11,134 nucleotides of DNA, from contig JANWZT010000031.1 of the NCBI GenBank assembly GCA_025054515.1, positions 1-11,134 on the forward strand, in the 5' to 3' direction. Position 1 is the stretch's first letter, and each line of letters starts with the position of its first letter. The stretch is from Candidatus Caldarchaeum sp. Lineage in GTDB: Archaea > Thermoproteota > Nitrososphaeria_A > Caldarchaeales > Caldarchaeaceae. Below the pieces are notes generated by a model. It worked only from the letters and a program-made list of their open reading frames with translations, was not told the DNA's origin and did no database searches. Position numbers and translations under genes: made by a program. Shown in pieces: positions 1 through 6,144 of the stretch.

Positions 1-284
1 AAATCATGGACAGGGCCTTCATCGGACCGAACGTCGTCATGACCAACGACCCATACCCCGTAGGCTCGCCACTCAAAGGCCCGACCATAGGCGTCGGAGC
101 AATTATAGGAGCCGCATCAGTAATCCTGCCAGGTGTGGAGATCGGGGACGGAGCCGTGGTCGGCGCCGGCTCGGTCGTGACCAAGAACGTTCCGTCCGAC
201 GTTGTCGTGTTCGGTGTGCCGGCTAGATACGCTTACAGCGTTGAAGAATATGAAAGGAAGCGGCGGAACTACACTAAGAGTTGA
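1..284 (+). CDS. Hexapeptide-repeat (left-handed beta-helix) acyltransferase, 3' part only
   Basis: The reading frame is open from the left edge, so the N-terminus lies outside the window; the first ATG at 6 is probably internal. About 92 residues remain. They show the C-terminal half of a left-handed beta-helix acetyltransferase: FIGPNVVMTND, then GPTIGVGAIIGAASVILPGV and EIGDGAVVGAGSVVTKNVP hexapeptide turns, closing with the usual V-x-G-x-P-A-R segment (FGVPARY) and a charged tail. The TND followed by a proline-rich loop is typical of sugar N- or O-acetyltransferases of the WbbJ/WlbB type, which acetylate amino-sugar nucleotides or cell-surface glycans from acetyl-CoA. The exact substrate cannot be read from this fragment. 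The gene ends 68 nt before aIF1, which has its own TATA box, so the two are probably separate units. Confidence 0.85.
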   Translation, partial: IMDRAFIGPNVVMTNDPYPVGSPLKGPTIGVGAIIGAASVILPGVEIGDGAVVGAGSVVTKNVPSDVVVFGVPARYAYSVEEYERKRRNYTKS

Positions 285-299
285 TGACGTGGTTCAAAA

Positions 300-308
300 C
301 TTTAAAAA
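300..308 (+). promoter_or_regulatory. TATA box for the aIF1 gene
   Basis: CTTTAAAAA lies 45-53 nt upstream of the aIF1 ATG, preceded by an A-rich stretch (TTCAAAA) that could serve as a BRE. It predicts a start near 328-330 and a short leader carrying GAGG at 341-344, 8 nt before the ATG. Seen by eye only. Confidence 0.5.
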
Positions 309-352
309 CAACCCATGCGGCAGAATAGTTAGGTGAGGAAGAGGAAGAAGTA

Positions 353-661
353 ATGGCCGAGATATGCTCGACTTGCGGTCTTCCCAAATCGATTTGCGTT
401 TGCGGCACCATCAGCCGGGAACAGCAGAGGGTGAGGATAAAGCTGGAGCTCCGTAAATGGAACAAGCCTACTACCGTGATTGAGGGTTTGAACGGGACGA
501 AGAAGGATTTGCAGGAGATAGCGTCGAAGCTGAAAGCAACTCTCGCCTGCGGAGGGGTTGTGAAGGAGGGACAGATTCTATTGCAGGGCGACCATCGCGA
601 CAGAGTGCGTGACGCTTTATTGGACCTCGGATTGTCGGAAGAAAATATAGAGGTAATTTAG
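353..661 (+). CDS. Translation initiation factor aIF1 (SUI1 family)
   Basis: This 102-residue protein is the archaeal counterpart of eIF1/SUI1. It binds the small ribosomal subunit near the P site and monitors start-codon selection. Residues 5-17 form a zinc-knuckle-like C-x2-C-x6-C-x-C (C5, C8, C15, C17), often found ahead of the SUI1 fold in archaea. The SUI1 core spans about 26-102, with TVIEGL (41-46), LACGGVV (64-70) and QGDHRDRV (78-85), all diagnostic. Length is normal. The ATG is supported by GAGG at 341-344. Its TAG stop overlaps the TAA stop of the convergent TFB gene by 4 nt (658-661), so each transcript probably ends inside the other gene. Identification is secure. Confidence 0.95.
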   Translation: MAEICSTCGLPKSICVCGTISREQQRVRIKLELRKWNKPTTVIEGLNGTKKDLQEIASKLKATLACGGVVKEGQILLQGDHRDRVRDALLDLGLSEENIEVI

Positions 662-1581
662 GCCGCTAAGCTTTCGAGAACGTCTTTCAGGCCTTTGAAC
701 CTGTTTCGAACTGTTACTTCCGTGACCCCGGCTGCTTTGGCGATGTCCTTCTGCGTTAGATTTTGCGTGGTTTCTTGGCAGGCCATGTAGAGAGCTGCCG
801 CAGCTATCCCCACCGGGTCTTTGCCCACGGTCGCTTTCCGTTTGATGGCTTCGTTGAGAAGCCTTTCAGCTTCTTGAACAGTTCGCTGGTCGAGGCCTAC
901 TTTGGCGGCGATTTTGCGGACGTAGATGGTTGGGTCTGCGACGCGGACTTTCAGCCCGAGATGTTTTAGTAAGAGCCTGTATCCCTGTGCGATGGTCTTT
1001 CTCTTGACCGCTGAATAAGAGCGTTCAAATTCCCGTAAATCCCTTGGCGTGTCCAGCATCCTGCACGCGGCGTAGGCGGCGGCGGCCATGATTGATTTGA
1101 TTGAACGGCCTCTTACGAGACCTGCCTTCAAGGCTTTCCGGTAGATCAGCATAGCTCTTTCCGCAACCGGCTGGGACAGACGCAGTTTGTCGACGTAGAT
1201 TTGAAGGATGTTGACGGCCTGCTGTAGGTTTCTTGTTTCGCTGGAGTTGACCTGCGATGTTGCATCGAGTTTCTTGAGCCGGAGCATCTTCTCCCTCGTT
1301 TCCTTGGACAGCTTCCTTCCAGAAGCATCTTCGTCTACGCCTTCGATAACCGTGGAAAGGCCGTGGTCTCGGTACATGGGTGAAAGCGGTGCGCCAACCC
1401 TACTACGGCTGCCGTCTTCTTCATCGAGGTTTCGCCATTCAGGCCCCATGTCAACGTCTTTTTCTTGGACGACGAAGCCACATACGGAGCACGTTATCTC
1501 GCCCGTCCTCTGGTCGGTGACTAGCATCTCCTGGCCGCATTCTGGGCAAAACTCCATCTCTCTCCAACTTTTCCTGACCAT
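658..1581 (-). CDS. tfb: Transcription initiation factor TFB (TFIIB homologue)
   Basis: TFB bridges TATA-bound TBP and RNA polymerase and recognises the BRE. Numbered from a possible TTG at 1587, the protein has an N-terminal zinc ribbon (C14, C17, C33, C36), a B-reader/linker region with GPEWR and SRSRVGAPLSP (about 48-70), and two cyclin-like repeats (about 115-200 and 210-305). The second ends in a helix-turn-helix (QKDIAKAAGVTEVTVRNRFK) that contacts the BRE. I prefer the ATG at 1581 (307 residues) over the TTG at 1587 (309): the strong AGGTGG at 1593-1588 directly abuts the TTG but is 6 nt from the ATG. The upstream region holds TATA-like boxes and an inverted repeat. The gene is complete with canonical domains; archaea often have several TFB copies, and which one this is cannot be told here. 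Confidence 0.95.
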   Translation of the reverse strand: MVRKSWREMEFCPECGQEMLVTDQRTGEITCSVCGFVVQEKDVDMGPEWRNLDEEDGSRSRVGAPLSPMYRDHGLSTVIEGVDEDASGRKLSKETREKMLRLKKLDATSQVNSSETRNLQQAVNILQIYVDKLRLSQPVAERAMLIYRKALKAGLVRGRSIKSIMAAAAYAACRMLDTPRDLREFERSYSAVKRKTIAQGYRLLLKHLGLKVRVADPTIYVRKIAAKVGLDQRTVQEAERLLNEAIKRKATVGKDPVGIAAAALYMACQETTQNLTQKDIAKAAGVTEVTVRNRFKGLKDVLESLAA

Positions 1582-1587
1582 TCTCAA

Positions 1588-1593
1588 CCACCT
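1588..1593 (-). promoter_or_regulatory. Shine-Dalgarno AGGTGG of tfb, decides the start
   Basis: The minus strand reads AGGTGG, then TTGAGA, then ATG. Six-nt spacing favours the ATG at 1581 over the TTG at 1587, which touches the motif. Confidence 0.65.
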
Positions 1594-1605
1594 TTCATGA
1601 AAGAC

Positions 1606-1644
1606 TTATAGGTGAGAACTCTTTTCTCATGTTTCTCCCTATAA
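1606..1644. repeat. Inverted repeat in the tfb upstream/leader region
   Basis: The left arm, 1606-1618 (TTATAGGTGAGAA), and the right arm, 1633-1644 (TTCTCCCTATAA), are reverse complements except for one missing base in the right arm. The spacer is 14 nt. A partial third copy, TTCTCA at 1624-1629, sits in the spacer and could pair instead with the TGAGAA of the left arm. The repeat lies between the TATA-like box at 1673-1680 and the tfb start. It could form a leader hairpin in tfb mRNA or be an operator; each arm also contains a TATA-like TTATAGG. Its role is inferred. Confidence 0.55.
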
Positions 1645-1672
1645 CCCTTTCGCTGTAGGATGTGATTCCCCC

Positions 1673-1680
1673 TATATAAA
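1673..1680 (-). promoter_or_regulatory. Candidate TATA box for tfb
   Basis: The minus strand reads TTTATATA, preceded by the BRE-like CAGAAACA and followed by GGGGG. It predicts a start near 1650 and a leader of about 70 nt containing the inverted repeat. On the plus strand the same site reads TATATAAA, so weak use towards cysS is possible. Confidence 0.45.
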
Positions 1681-1701
1681 TGTTTCTGGGATATTGGAAG
1701 G

Positions 1702-1710
1702 GGATAAATT
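1702..1710 (+). promoter_or_regulatory. Candidate TATA box for cysS
   Basis: GGATAAATT is centred about 29 nt before the TTG start of cysS, preceded by the purine-rich GGAAGG. This spacing predicts an essentially leaderless mRNA, which fits the lack of a Shine-Dalgarno before the TTG. Confidence 0.45.
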
Positions 1711-1734
1711 AATCGCCAAACAAACATCGATGAA

Positions 1735-3162
1735 TTGATTAAAATCTACAACACGATGACGCGGAACCTCGAAGTCTTCGAACCCTTCAACCCGGGTTTG
1801 GTAACCATCTACGTCTGCGGCCCCACAGTCTACGACGTCGCCCATCTCGGCCACGCCCGAACATACATAGCCTTCGACGCTATCATCCGGTTCCTCGAAT
1901 TCTCGGGGTTCAGCGTCAAATACGCTCGGAACGTTACGGATGTGGGTCATCTACGCGAAACCGGCGAAGACAGGATGATTGTTGGCGCTGAAAGGTTGAG
2001 GAAACATCCGATGGAAGTGGCCGACAAATACATGATGGAGTTTTTCCGCGACATGGACGAGCTGGGTGTTAGGAGGCCCGACATCCAGCCGAGGGCGAGC
2101 ATGCACATTCCCGAAATTATCGAAGCGGTTGAAAAGCTCGTCGACATGGGATATGGATACGTGTTGGACGGAAGCGTCTACTTTGACGTTGGAAAACTAC
2201 CGGATTATGGGAAGCTTTCGAAGATAAGGCCCGAACAACTGGTCATGCATCGGATCGACCCGGACCCGAGGAAGAAGAACCCAGCCGACTTCGCCCTCTG
2301 GAAAGAATCTCCGCCCAACTATCCGTTTTCATGGAAAACACCTTGGGGCCGAGGATTCCCGGGATGGCACATCGAATGCTCCGTCATGAGCATGAAATAT
2401 CTCGGCGAACAAATTGACATACACGGCGGCGGGCAGGAGCTGATTTTCCCGCACCACGAAAACGAAATCGCCCAGTCAGAGGCCTTGACCGGTAAGAAAC
2501 CTTTTGTCAAATACTGGCTTCATACCGGCGAGCTGACCGTCGGCGGCAAAGGGATGCACAAATCTTACGGCAACTTCATTACCATCAGAGAGATACTTCA
2601 GAGTTATTCCGCAGACCAAGTCCGTCTGTTTATCCTTTCCTCGCATTACAGAACACCGATTGACTATTCCGAAAAGGCGATGGAGCAGGCGGTGGAAAAC
2701 CTCTCTAAGCTGGTGAATTTCGCCGAAAGCTTAAGGCACGCCGCCGAAGAGGCCCAGAAACAAGGTCCAGACGACATGTTGAGAACCAAAGCATACCAAA
2801 TACGTGAAAAATTTCTGGAATCAATGTCGGAAGATTTCAACACGCCGAAGGCCTTAGCAGATTTGTACGAATTCGTAAAAACATTCAACCCGGTCATCAA
2901 CGGACTTAGCAGAGACGACGCTGCCTATCTCCACAGCATCTTTAAGGAAATGTGCAACTCATTAGGCCTACTCCGAAAAACAGAGAAAAAGCCGTCGACA
3001 GTTGATGCATACGAATACATTAGAATAATTTTGGAGGTGCGCCGTGAGCTGCGCAGAAGAGGAATCTACGACCTCGCTGACCAACTGCGAAATATGCTGG
3101 CTGAACGGGGGATAGTCGTGGAAGACCTTAAAGAAGGCGAAAGAGTTAGGATAGGGAGATAG
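1735..3162 (+). CDS. cysS: Cysteinyl-tRNA synthetase (class I)
   Basis: CysRS activates cysteine with ATP and charges tRNA-Cys in the cytoplasm. The 475-residue product matches the usual length. It carries Cys28 of the zinc site (YVCGPTVYD), the HIGH motif as HLGH (37-40), GWHIECS and FPHHENEIAQSEA for the remaining zinc ligands, and a variant KMSKS loop reading K272-G-M-H-K-S277 followed by YGN. A helical anticodon-binding region fills the C-terminus. The TTG start is supported by the family N-terminus (IKIYNTMTR) and by an in-frame stop at 1705-1707; the ATG at 1730 is out of frame. No Shine-Dalgarno is visible and a TATA-like box lies about 29 nt upstream, so the mRNA is probably leaderless. 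The nucleotidyltransferase follows after 1 nt, suggesting co-transcription. Confidence 0.95.
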   Translation: MIKIYNTMTRNLEVFEPFNPGLVTIYVCGPTVYDVAHLGHARTYIAFDAIIRFLEFSGFSVKYARNVTDVGHLRETGEDRMIVGAERLRKHPMEVADKYMMEFFRDMDELGVRRPDIQPRASMHIPEIIEAVEKLVDMGYGYVLDGSVYFDVGKLPDYGKLSKIRPEQLVMHRIDPDPRKKNPADFALWKESPPNYPFSWKTPWGRGFPGWHIECSVMSMKYLGEQIDIHGGGQELIFPHHENEIAQSEALTGKKPFVKYWLHTGELTVGGKGMHKSYGNFITIREILQSYSADQVRLFILSSHYRTPIDYSEKAMEQAVENLSKLVNFAESLRHAAEEAQKQGPDDMLRTKAYQIREKFLESMSEDFNTPKALADLYEFVKTFNPVINGLSRDDAAYLHSIFKEMCNSLGLLRKTEKKPSTVDAYEYIRIILEVRRELRRRGIYDLADQLRNMLAERGIVVEDLKEGERVRIGR

Positions 3163-3163
3163 T

Positions 3164-3847
3164 TTGAAGGCCGTTCTTCTTTCCGGCGGCTTTGGCAAAC
3201 GTCTCAAACCTTTGACGGAATCGATCCCCAAACCCCTCATCGAAATAGCGGGCAAACCCATAATCGTGTGGCAGATCGAATGGCTTAAGAAACACGGGAT
3301 TAACGAATTCATAGTTTGCGCCGGATATCTCCGAGAGAAGATCATCGAGGCGTTGGGCAGCGGACACAGGCTGGGGGTTAAGGTCGGATACTCGGTCGAA
3401 GACGAGCCGCTGGGAACCGGCGGCGCCCTCAAGAATGCCGAACATCTTATCAAATCCGATAAAGTTTTCGTCGTGGTAAACGGAGACGTCCTCACGACCT
3501 TGAACCCGTTAAGGCTGGTGGAGAAAATCGACAACTACATCGCATGCATGGCCTTGACGAAACTTCCCTCACCCTACGGAATCGTGGAATTCGATGAACG
3601 TTCCAACCTCGTTGAAAAGTTCGAAGAAAAACCCCGTCTACCACATTACATCAACGCCGGGGTCTACGCCTTCAGCTCAGCCGTCTTCGACTACCTTCCG
3701 TCGAATGGAGACCTCGAGAAAACAACTTTCCCGCTCCTCGTCGAAAAGAAATCGCTTCTGGCCGTGGCTTACGAAAACGACGACTGGATAAGCATCGACA
3801 GTCACAAAGATCTGGACGAAGCCAAAAGGGTTGTCCAGAAGATCTAA
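3164..3847 (+). CDS. Sugar-1-phosphate nucleotidyltransferase (NTP_transferase family)
   Basis: The family transfers an NMP from an NTP to a sugar 1-phosphate, giving sugar nucleotides for glycan or surface-polymer synthesis. The 227 residues contain only the Rossmann-like catalytic domain: signature LLSGGFGKRLKPLTES (5-20), PKPL (22-25), GTGGAL (84-89), the metal-binding VNGD (D108), EKP (155-157), NAGVY (164-168) and a late Asp (D212 in SIDSHKDL). No C-terminal beta-helix is present, unlike GlmU-type or larger archaeal enzymes. Mannose-1-phosphate guanylyltransferase or glucose-1-phosphate thymidylyl/uridylyltransferase are both possible. The TTG start lies 1 nt after the cysS stop, with GGGAG at 3154-3158 as Shine-Dalgarno. 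Its stop overlaps the stop of the convergent rimI gene by 4 nt (3844-3847). Confidence 0.88.
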   Translation: MKAVLLSGGFGKRLKPLTESIPKPLIEIAGKPIIVWQIEWLKKHGINEFIVCAGYLREKIIEALGSGHRLGVKVGYSVEDEPLGTGGALKNAEHLIKSDKVFVVVNGDVLTTLNPLRLVEKIDNYIACMALTKLPSPYGIVEFDERSNLVEKFEEKPRLPHYINAGVYAFSSAVFDYLPSNGDLEKTTFPLLVEKKSLLAVAYENDDWISIDSHKDLDEAKRVVQKI

Positions 3848-4356
3848 AAGCTGACAGGAAGTTTGAGAACCATCACATACGCGTCTTCGCCGTCGGCGTA
3901 GTATCTCCGCTGTATTTCTTTCGTCACAAACCCGAGTTTCTTGTACAACTGGATGGCCGGGTTGTTGTTTACCCTGACTTCCAGATAAGCTTCTTCGCAT
4001 CCGTATTCGTTCGCCAACGCATGAACGGCCCTTCGGACAAGCTCTTCGCCTATCCGTTTTCTTCTGTAGTTTGGGAGAACGGCTATCGACACGATGTGTC
4101 CGGCCCTCCGAATTTTCAGAAAATCAAATTTAGAGAAGATTCTTTCGACGCGGCACATGATATAGCCGACGACTTTGTTGTTGGTTTCAGCTACCCAGAA
4201 TGCTCTTGGATATTCTTTGGCCAGCTCCTCGAAAAACCCGTAGGTGTAGTTTTCGGGGAGACATATTCTGTTTATGTTCATCACTTCCAATATGTCGGCT
4301 GGCTTGACCGTGCGGAAGAGGATTTCCCCGCCGCTTACCCTTTGCGATTCCTGCAT
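3844..4356 (-). CDS. rimI: Ard1/Naa10-like N-alpha-acetyltransferase (RimI family GNAT)
   Basis: The family acetylates protein N-termini from acetyl-CoA; the archaeal Ard1-type enzyme has relaxed specificity. Residue numbers are from a possible TTG at 4371. Diagnostic blocks are LPENYTYGFF (38-47), HIVSIAVLPNYRRKRIG (92-108), YLEVRVNNNPAIQLYKKLGF (129-148) and YYADGEDAYVM (157-167), very like the crenarchaeal Ard1 homologue as I recall it. The acetyl-CoA loop reads R103-R-K-R-I-G108, with Arg where the usual R/Q-x-x-G-x-G/A has Gly. I chose ATG 4356 (170 residues) because a double TATA-like stretch at 4381-4394 predicts a start near 4359-4366, downstream of the TTG (175 residues). If the gene is read through from the metallophosphoesterase 18-33 nt upstream, the TTG remains possible. 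Confidence 0.9.
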   Translation of the reverse strand: MQESQRVSGGEILFRTVKPADILEVMNINRICLPENYTYGFFEELAKEYPRAFWVAETNNKVVGYIMCRVERIFSKFDFLKIRRAGHIVSIAVLPNYRRKRIGEELVRRAVHALANEYGCEEAYLEVRVNNNPAIQLYKKLGFVTKEIQRRYYADGEDAYVMVLKLPVSF

Positions 4357-4380
4357 CTGAATTTGAATCAAACGACCCGC

Positions 4381-4394
4381 TTTTAAAATTTAAA
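4381..4394 (-). promoter_or_regulatory. Candidate TATA element for rimI
   Basis: The minus strand reads TTTAAATTTTAAAA, two adjacent TATA-like blocks overlapping the stop codon of the upstream metallophosphoesterase. The proximal block is centred 28 nt from the ATG at 4356, a leaderless spacing. Its AT-richness may also be incidental to the short intergenic gap. Confidence 0.35.
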
Positions 4395-5097
4395 CGACGA
4401 CCACCAGCTCCCGGCTTGAAAAGGGACGGAGTGGGAATATCTGTCCCAAACCTTTCGACACGTATAACGACTTTTGACCTGCTGTGTAGTAACCTCTGGC
4501 GTACCTTGAATTTGAAAGAAGTGTCAAGTTACCAAGGACGAGGCCCCCGTGGGTGTGGCCGGCAAGCATCAAGCAGCGGCCGTCCACGAAATCGAAAGCG
4601 TTGGGGTCGTGGGCGAAAACAAGGCCTTCAGCCGAAACCCTTGGATAGACACGGTTCTCGCTCCAGTCAAAGCCGTAGATTTTTCCGAGACGAGAACTTT
4701 CGGCGAGACCGCGGATTTCCCGGAAATTTCTTTCATGAAGCATTTTCCTGACCCATGAGTCCCGACCACTCCAGTATTCGTGGTTGCCCATGACGAAATA
4801 TCTCTCGCGTCCCGGTATTTCGGAAACGAATCTTTCGACGTAACGCGTGTCCCGTGTGTACTCGTCGACGAGGTCGCCTCCAAGCACGACGACGTCGGGC
4901 TGCTCATCTAAAACCGCTTCCAAAACTTCAGCAAGTCGCTTCTCTTCATGATGGATGTGGAGGTCTGGCAGGAAAACCAGCTTCACCCCCAATCCTGCGT
5001 CGATGATGGTTTTTTCGAGACGGCTTGATTCATCCGTCAACAACAGAGCTGGCACAACCGACATAGCGGCCAGCCCGAAAAACAGCCGTCTTTTCAC
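4390..5097 (-). CDS. Calcineurin-like metallophosphoesterase, probably exported
   Basis: The 235-residue protein has the full dimetal phosphoesterase signature: D45-L-H47, GGD (D75), GNHE (104-107), H163 and GHTHG (180-184). The layout resembles the YkuE/YaeI type of phosphodiesterase; the natural substrate (phospholipid head group, phosphodiester or other) is unknown. The N-terminus M-K-R-R-L-F-F-G followed by a hydrophobic stretch to about residue 20 looks like a signal peptide or single anchor, and R-R-x-F-F resembles a twin-arginine motif, so catalysis outside the membrane is likely. The start is a GTG, with a TATA-like GTTATAGAG centred about 29 nt upstream and only a weak GATGTGA as Shine-Dalgarno. 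It is divergent from the thioesterase and co-directional with rimI. Confidence 0.88.
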   Translation of the reverse strand: MKRRLFFGLAAMSVVPALLLTDESSRLEKTIIDAGLGVKLVFLPDLHIHHEEKRLAEVLEAVLDEQPDVVVLGGDLVDEYTRDTRYVERFVSEIPGRERYFVMGNHEYWSGRDSWVRKMLHERNFREIRGLAESSRLGKIYGFDWSENRVYPRVSAEGLVFAHDPNAFDFVDGRCLMLAGHTHGGLVLGNLTLLSNSRYARGYYTAGQKSLYVSKGLGQIFPLRPFSSRELVVVV

Positions 5098-5139
5098 TTT
5101 AATTCACATCTTTTTTAGCCGCTCTATAACTCTTGCTAC
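5098..5139. promoter_or_regulatory. Short divergent promoter region
   Basis: Only 42 nt separate two divergent GTG starts. On the minus strand TTATAGAG (about 5122-5130) is placed for the metallophosphoesterase. On the plus strand TTTTTTAG (5111-5118) is centred about 26 nt before the thioesterase GTG. The two basal promoters would overlap sterically, so firing may be mutually exclusive. This is inferred from spacing only. Confidence 0.4.
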
Positions 5140-6144
5140 GTGCGTCGGATCATCAGCATCGGCCAAACTGTAACCGAATCCCGGTTTTTTGTGATGCCCT
5201 ACGACACCAATCCCATCGGAAGACTTCATGGAGGCCGATTGATGGAATGGATGATATCTTCAGCAGCTTTGTGTAGCGTTAGGTTCAGCCGCGGCGACGT
5301 GGTTCTCGCCGCTTTAGACGACCTGTTTTTTCTCTCGCCCGTGTCTCTCGGAGACATGGTTGTAATCAAGGCCTGGGTAGAATATACAGGCCGTTCGTCG
5401 ATGGAAATCGGAATATCAGCCTACACATATCCCCACATGGTCGGTGAACCCGTGCTGACAACGACATCCCACATGGTTTTCGTCGCCGTCGATTCCACGG
5501 GGAAGCCCAGACCGCTCCCCCACACCATCGAACCCAAACCCGGGGAAGAAAATGTCTACAAACTTGCGGAGGCGAGGGCGCTGAGGAGGAAGACGTTGTT
5601 GGGGACGAGAGAACAGGCGAGCCTTGACGTCGATGAATACGGGCCAGACGCAAGGTTTAGGATGAAGTCTTCCCATCTCGTGACTCTGGAGGAGGCGAGG
5701 ATAGGAGGGATAATGTCCGGAGGTCATCTGCTCCACATCCTCGACGAGTTGACGGGTGCGTTGGCGGCCTCTTACGCGAAAAACATCGTCGTCACGGCTT
5801 CCGTCGATTCCACCGTTTTCGTGTATCCCATCCGCGAAGGCAACATCATCGATATCGAAGCCGTGCTGACGGGAGCAGGTAGAACATCCATCGAAGTGGC
5901 GGCAAAAGTCGTGACCGAAAACCCGTCCAGCGGTGTCCGAAGACACGCGGTCACCACCTACTTGACGATGGTGTCGGTGGATTCTACGGGGAAACCAGTT
6001 CCAGTTCCTCCTTATACTCCTCAAAACGAAACCGAAAGAAAGATGTATGAGATGTTTTTGAAGCGCAGAGCGGATAGGATGAAGAAGGTCGAGGATGTCA
6101 AGGCTTTGGAGAAACTTCATCATGATTTGGTGTTTCAGGTTTGA
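5140..6144 (+). CDS. Tandem-hotdog acyl-CoA thioesterase
   Basis: The family hydrolyses acyl-CoA to free acid and CoA. The 334 residues hold two hotdog domains. Domain 1 (about 10-150) has DTNPIGRLHGGRLMEWM at 22-38. Domain 2 (about 175-300) has SGGHLLHILDELTG with D202-E203. Internal duplication is plain: VDSTGKP occurs in both (117-123 and 280-286), as do TGRSSMEIG and AGRTSIEVA, and each half ends in a charged helix. The putative catalytic Asn (N24) is kept only in domain 1 and the Asp (D202) only in domain 2, as in eukaryotic two-domain ACOTs. The GTG at 5140 is the only start codon between the in-frame stop (5116-5118) and GTG 5191/ATG 5194, which would cut into the first strand. The stop overlaps the next start (TTGA). 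The acyl chain is unknown. Confidence 0.88.
   Translation: MRRIISIGQTVTESRFFVMPYDTNPIGRLHGGRLMEWMISSAALCSVRFSRGDVVLAALDDLFFLSPVSLGDMVVIKAWVEYTGRSSMEIGISAYTYPHMVGEPVLTTTSHMVFVAVDSTGKPRPLPHTIEPKPGEENVYKLAEARALRRKTLLGTREQASLDVDEYGPDARFRMKSSHLVTLEEARIGGIMSGGHLLHILDELTGALAASYAKNIVVTASVDSTVFVYPIREGNIIDIEAVLTGAGRTSIEVAAKVVTENPSSGVRRHAVTTYLTMVSVDSTGKPVPVPPYTPQNETERKMYEMFLKRRADRMKKVEDVKALEKLHHDLVFQV

Noticed and set aside
2968..3534. 188-codon minus-strand frame spanning the cysS/nucleotidyltransferase junction
   Set aside because: Both plus-strand genes have conserved motifs here, and the antisense translation has none.
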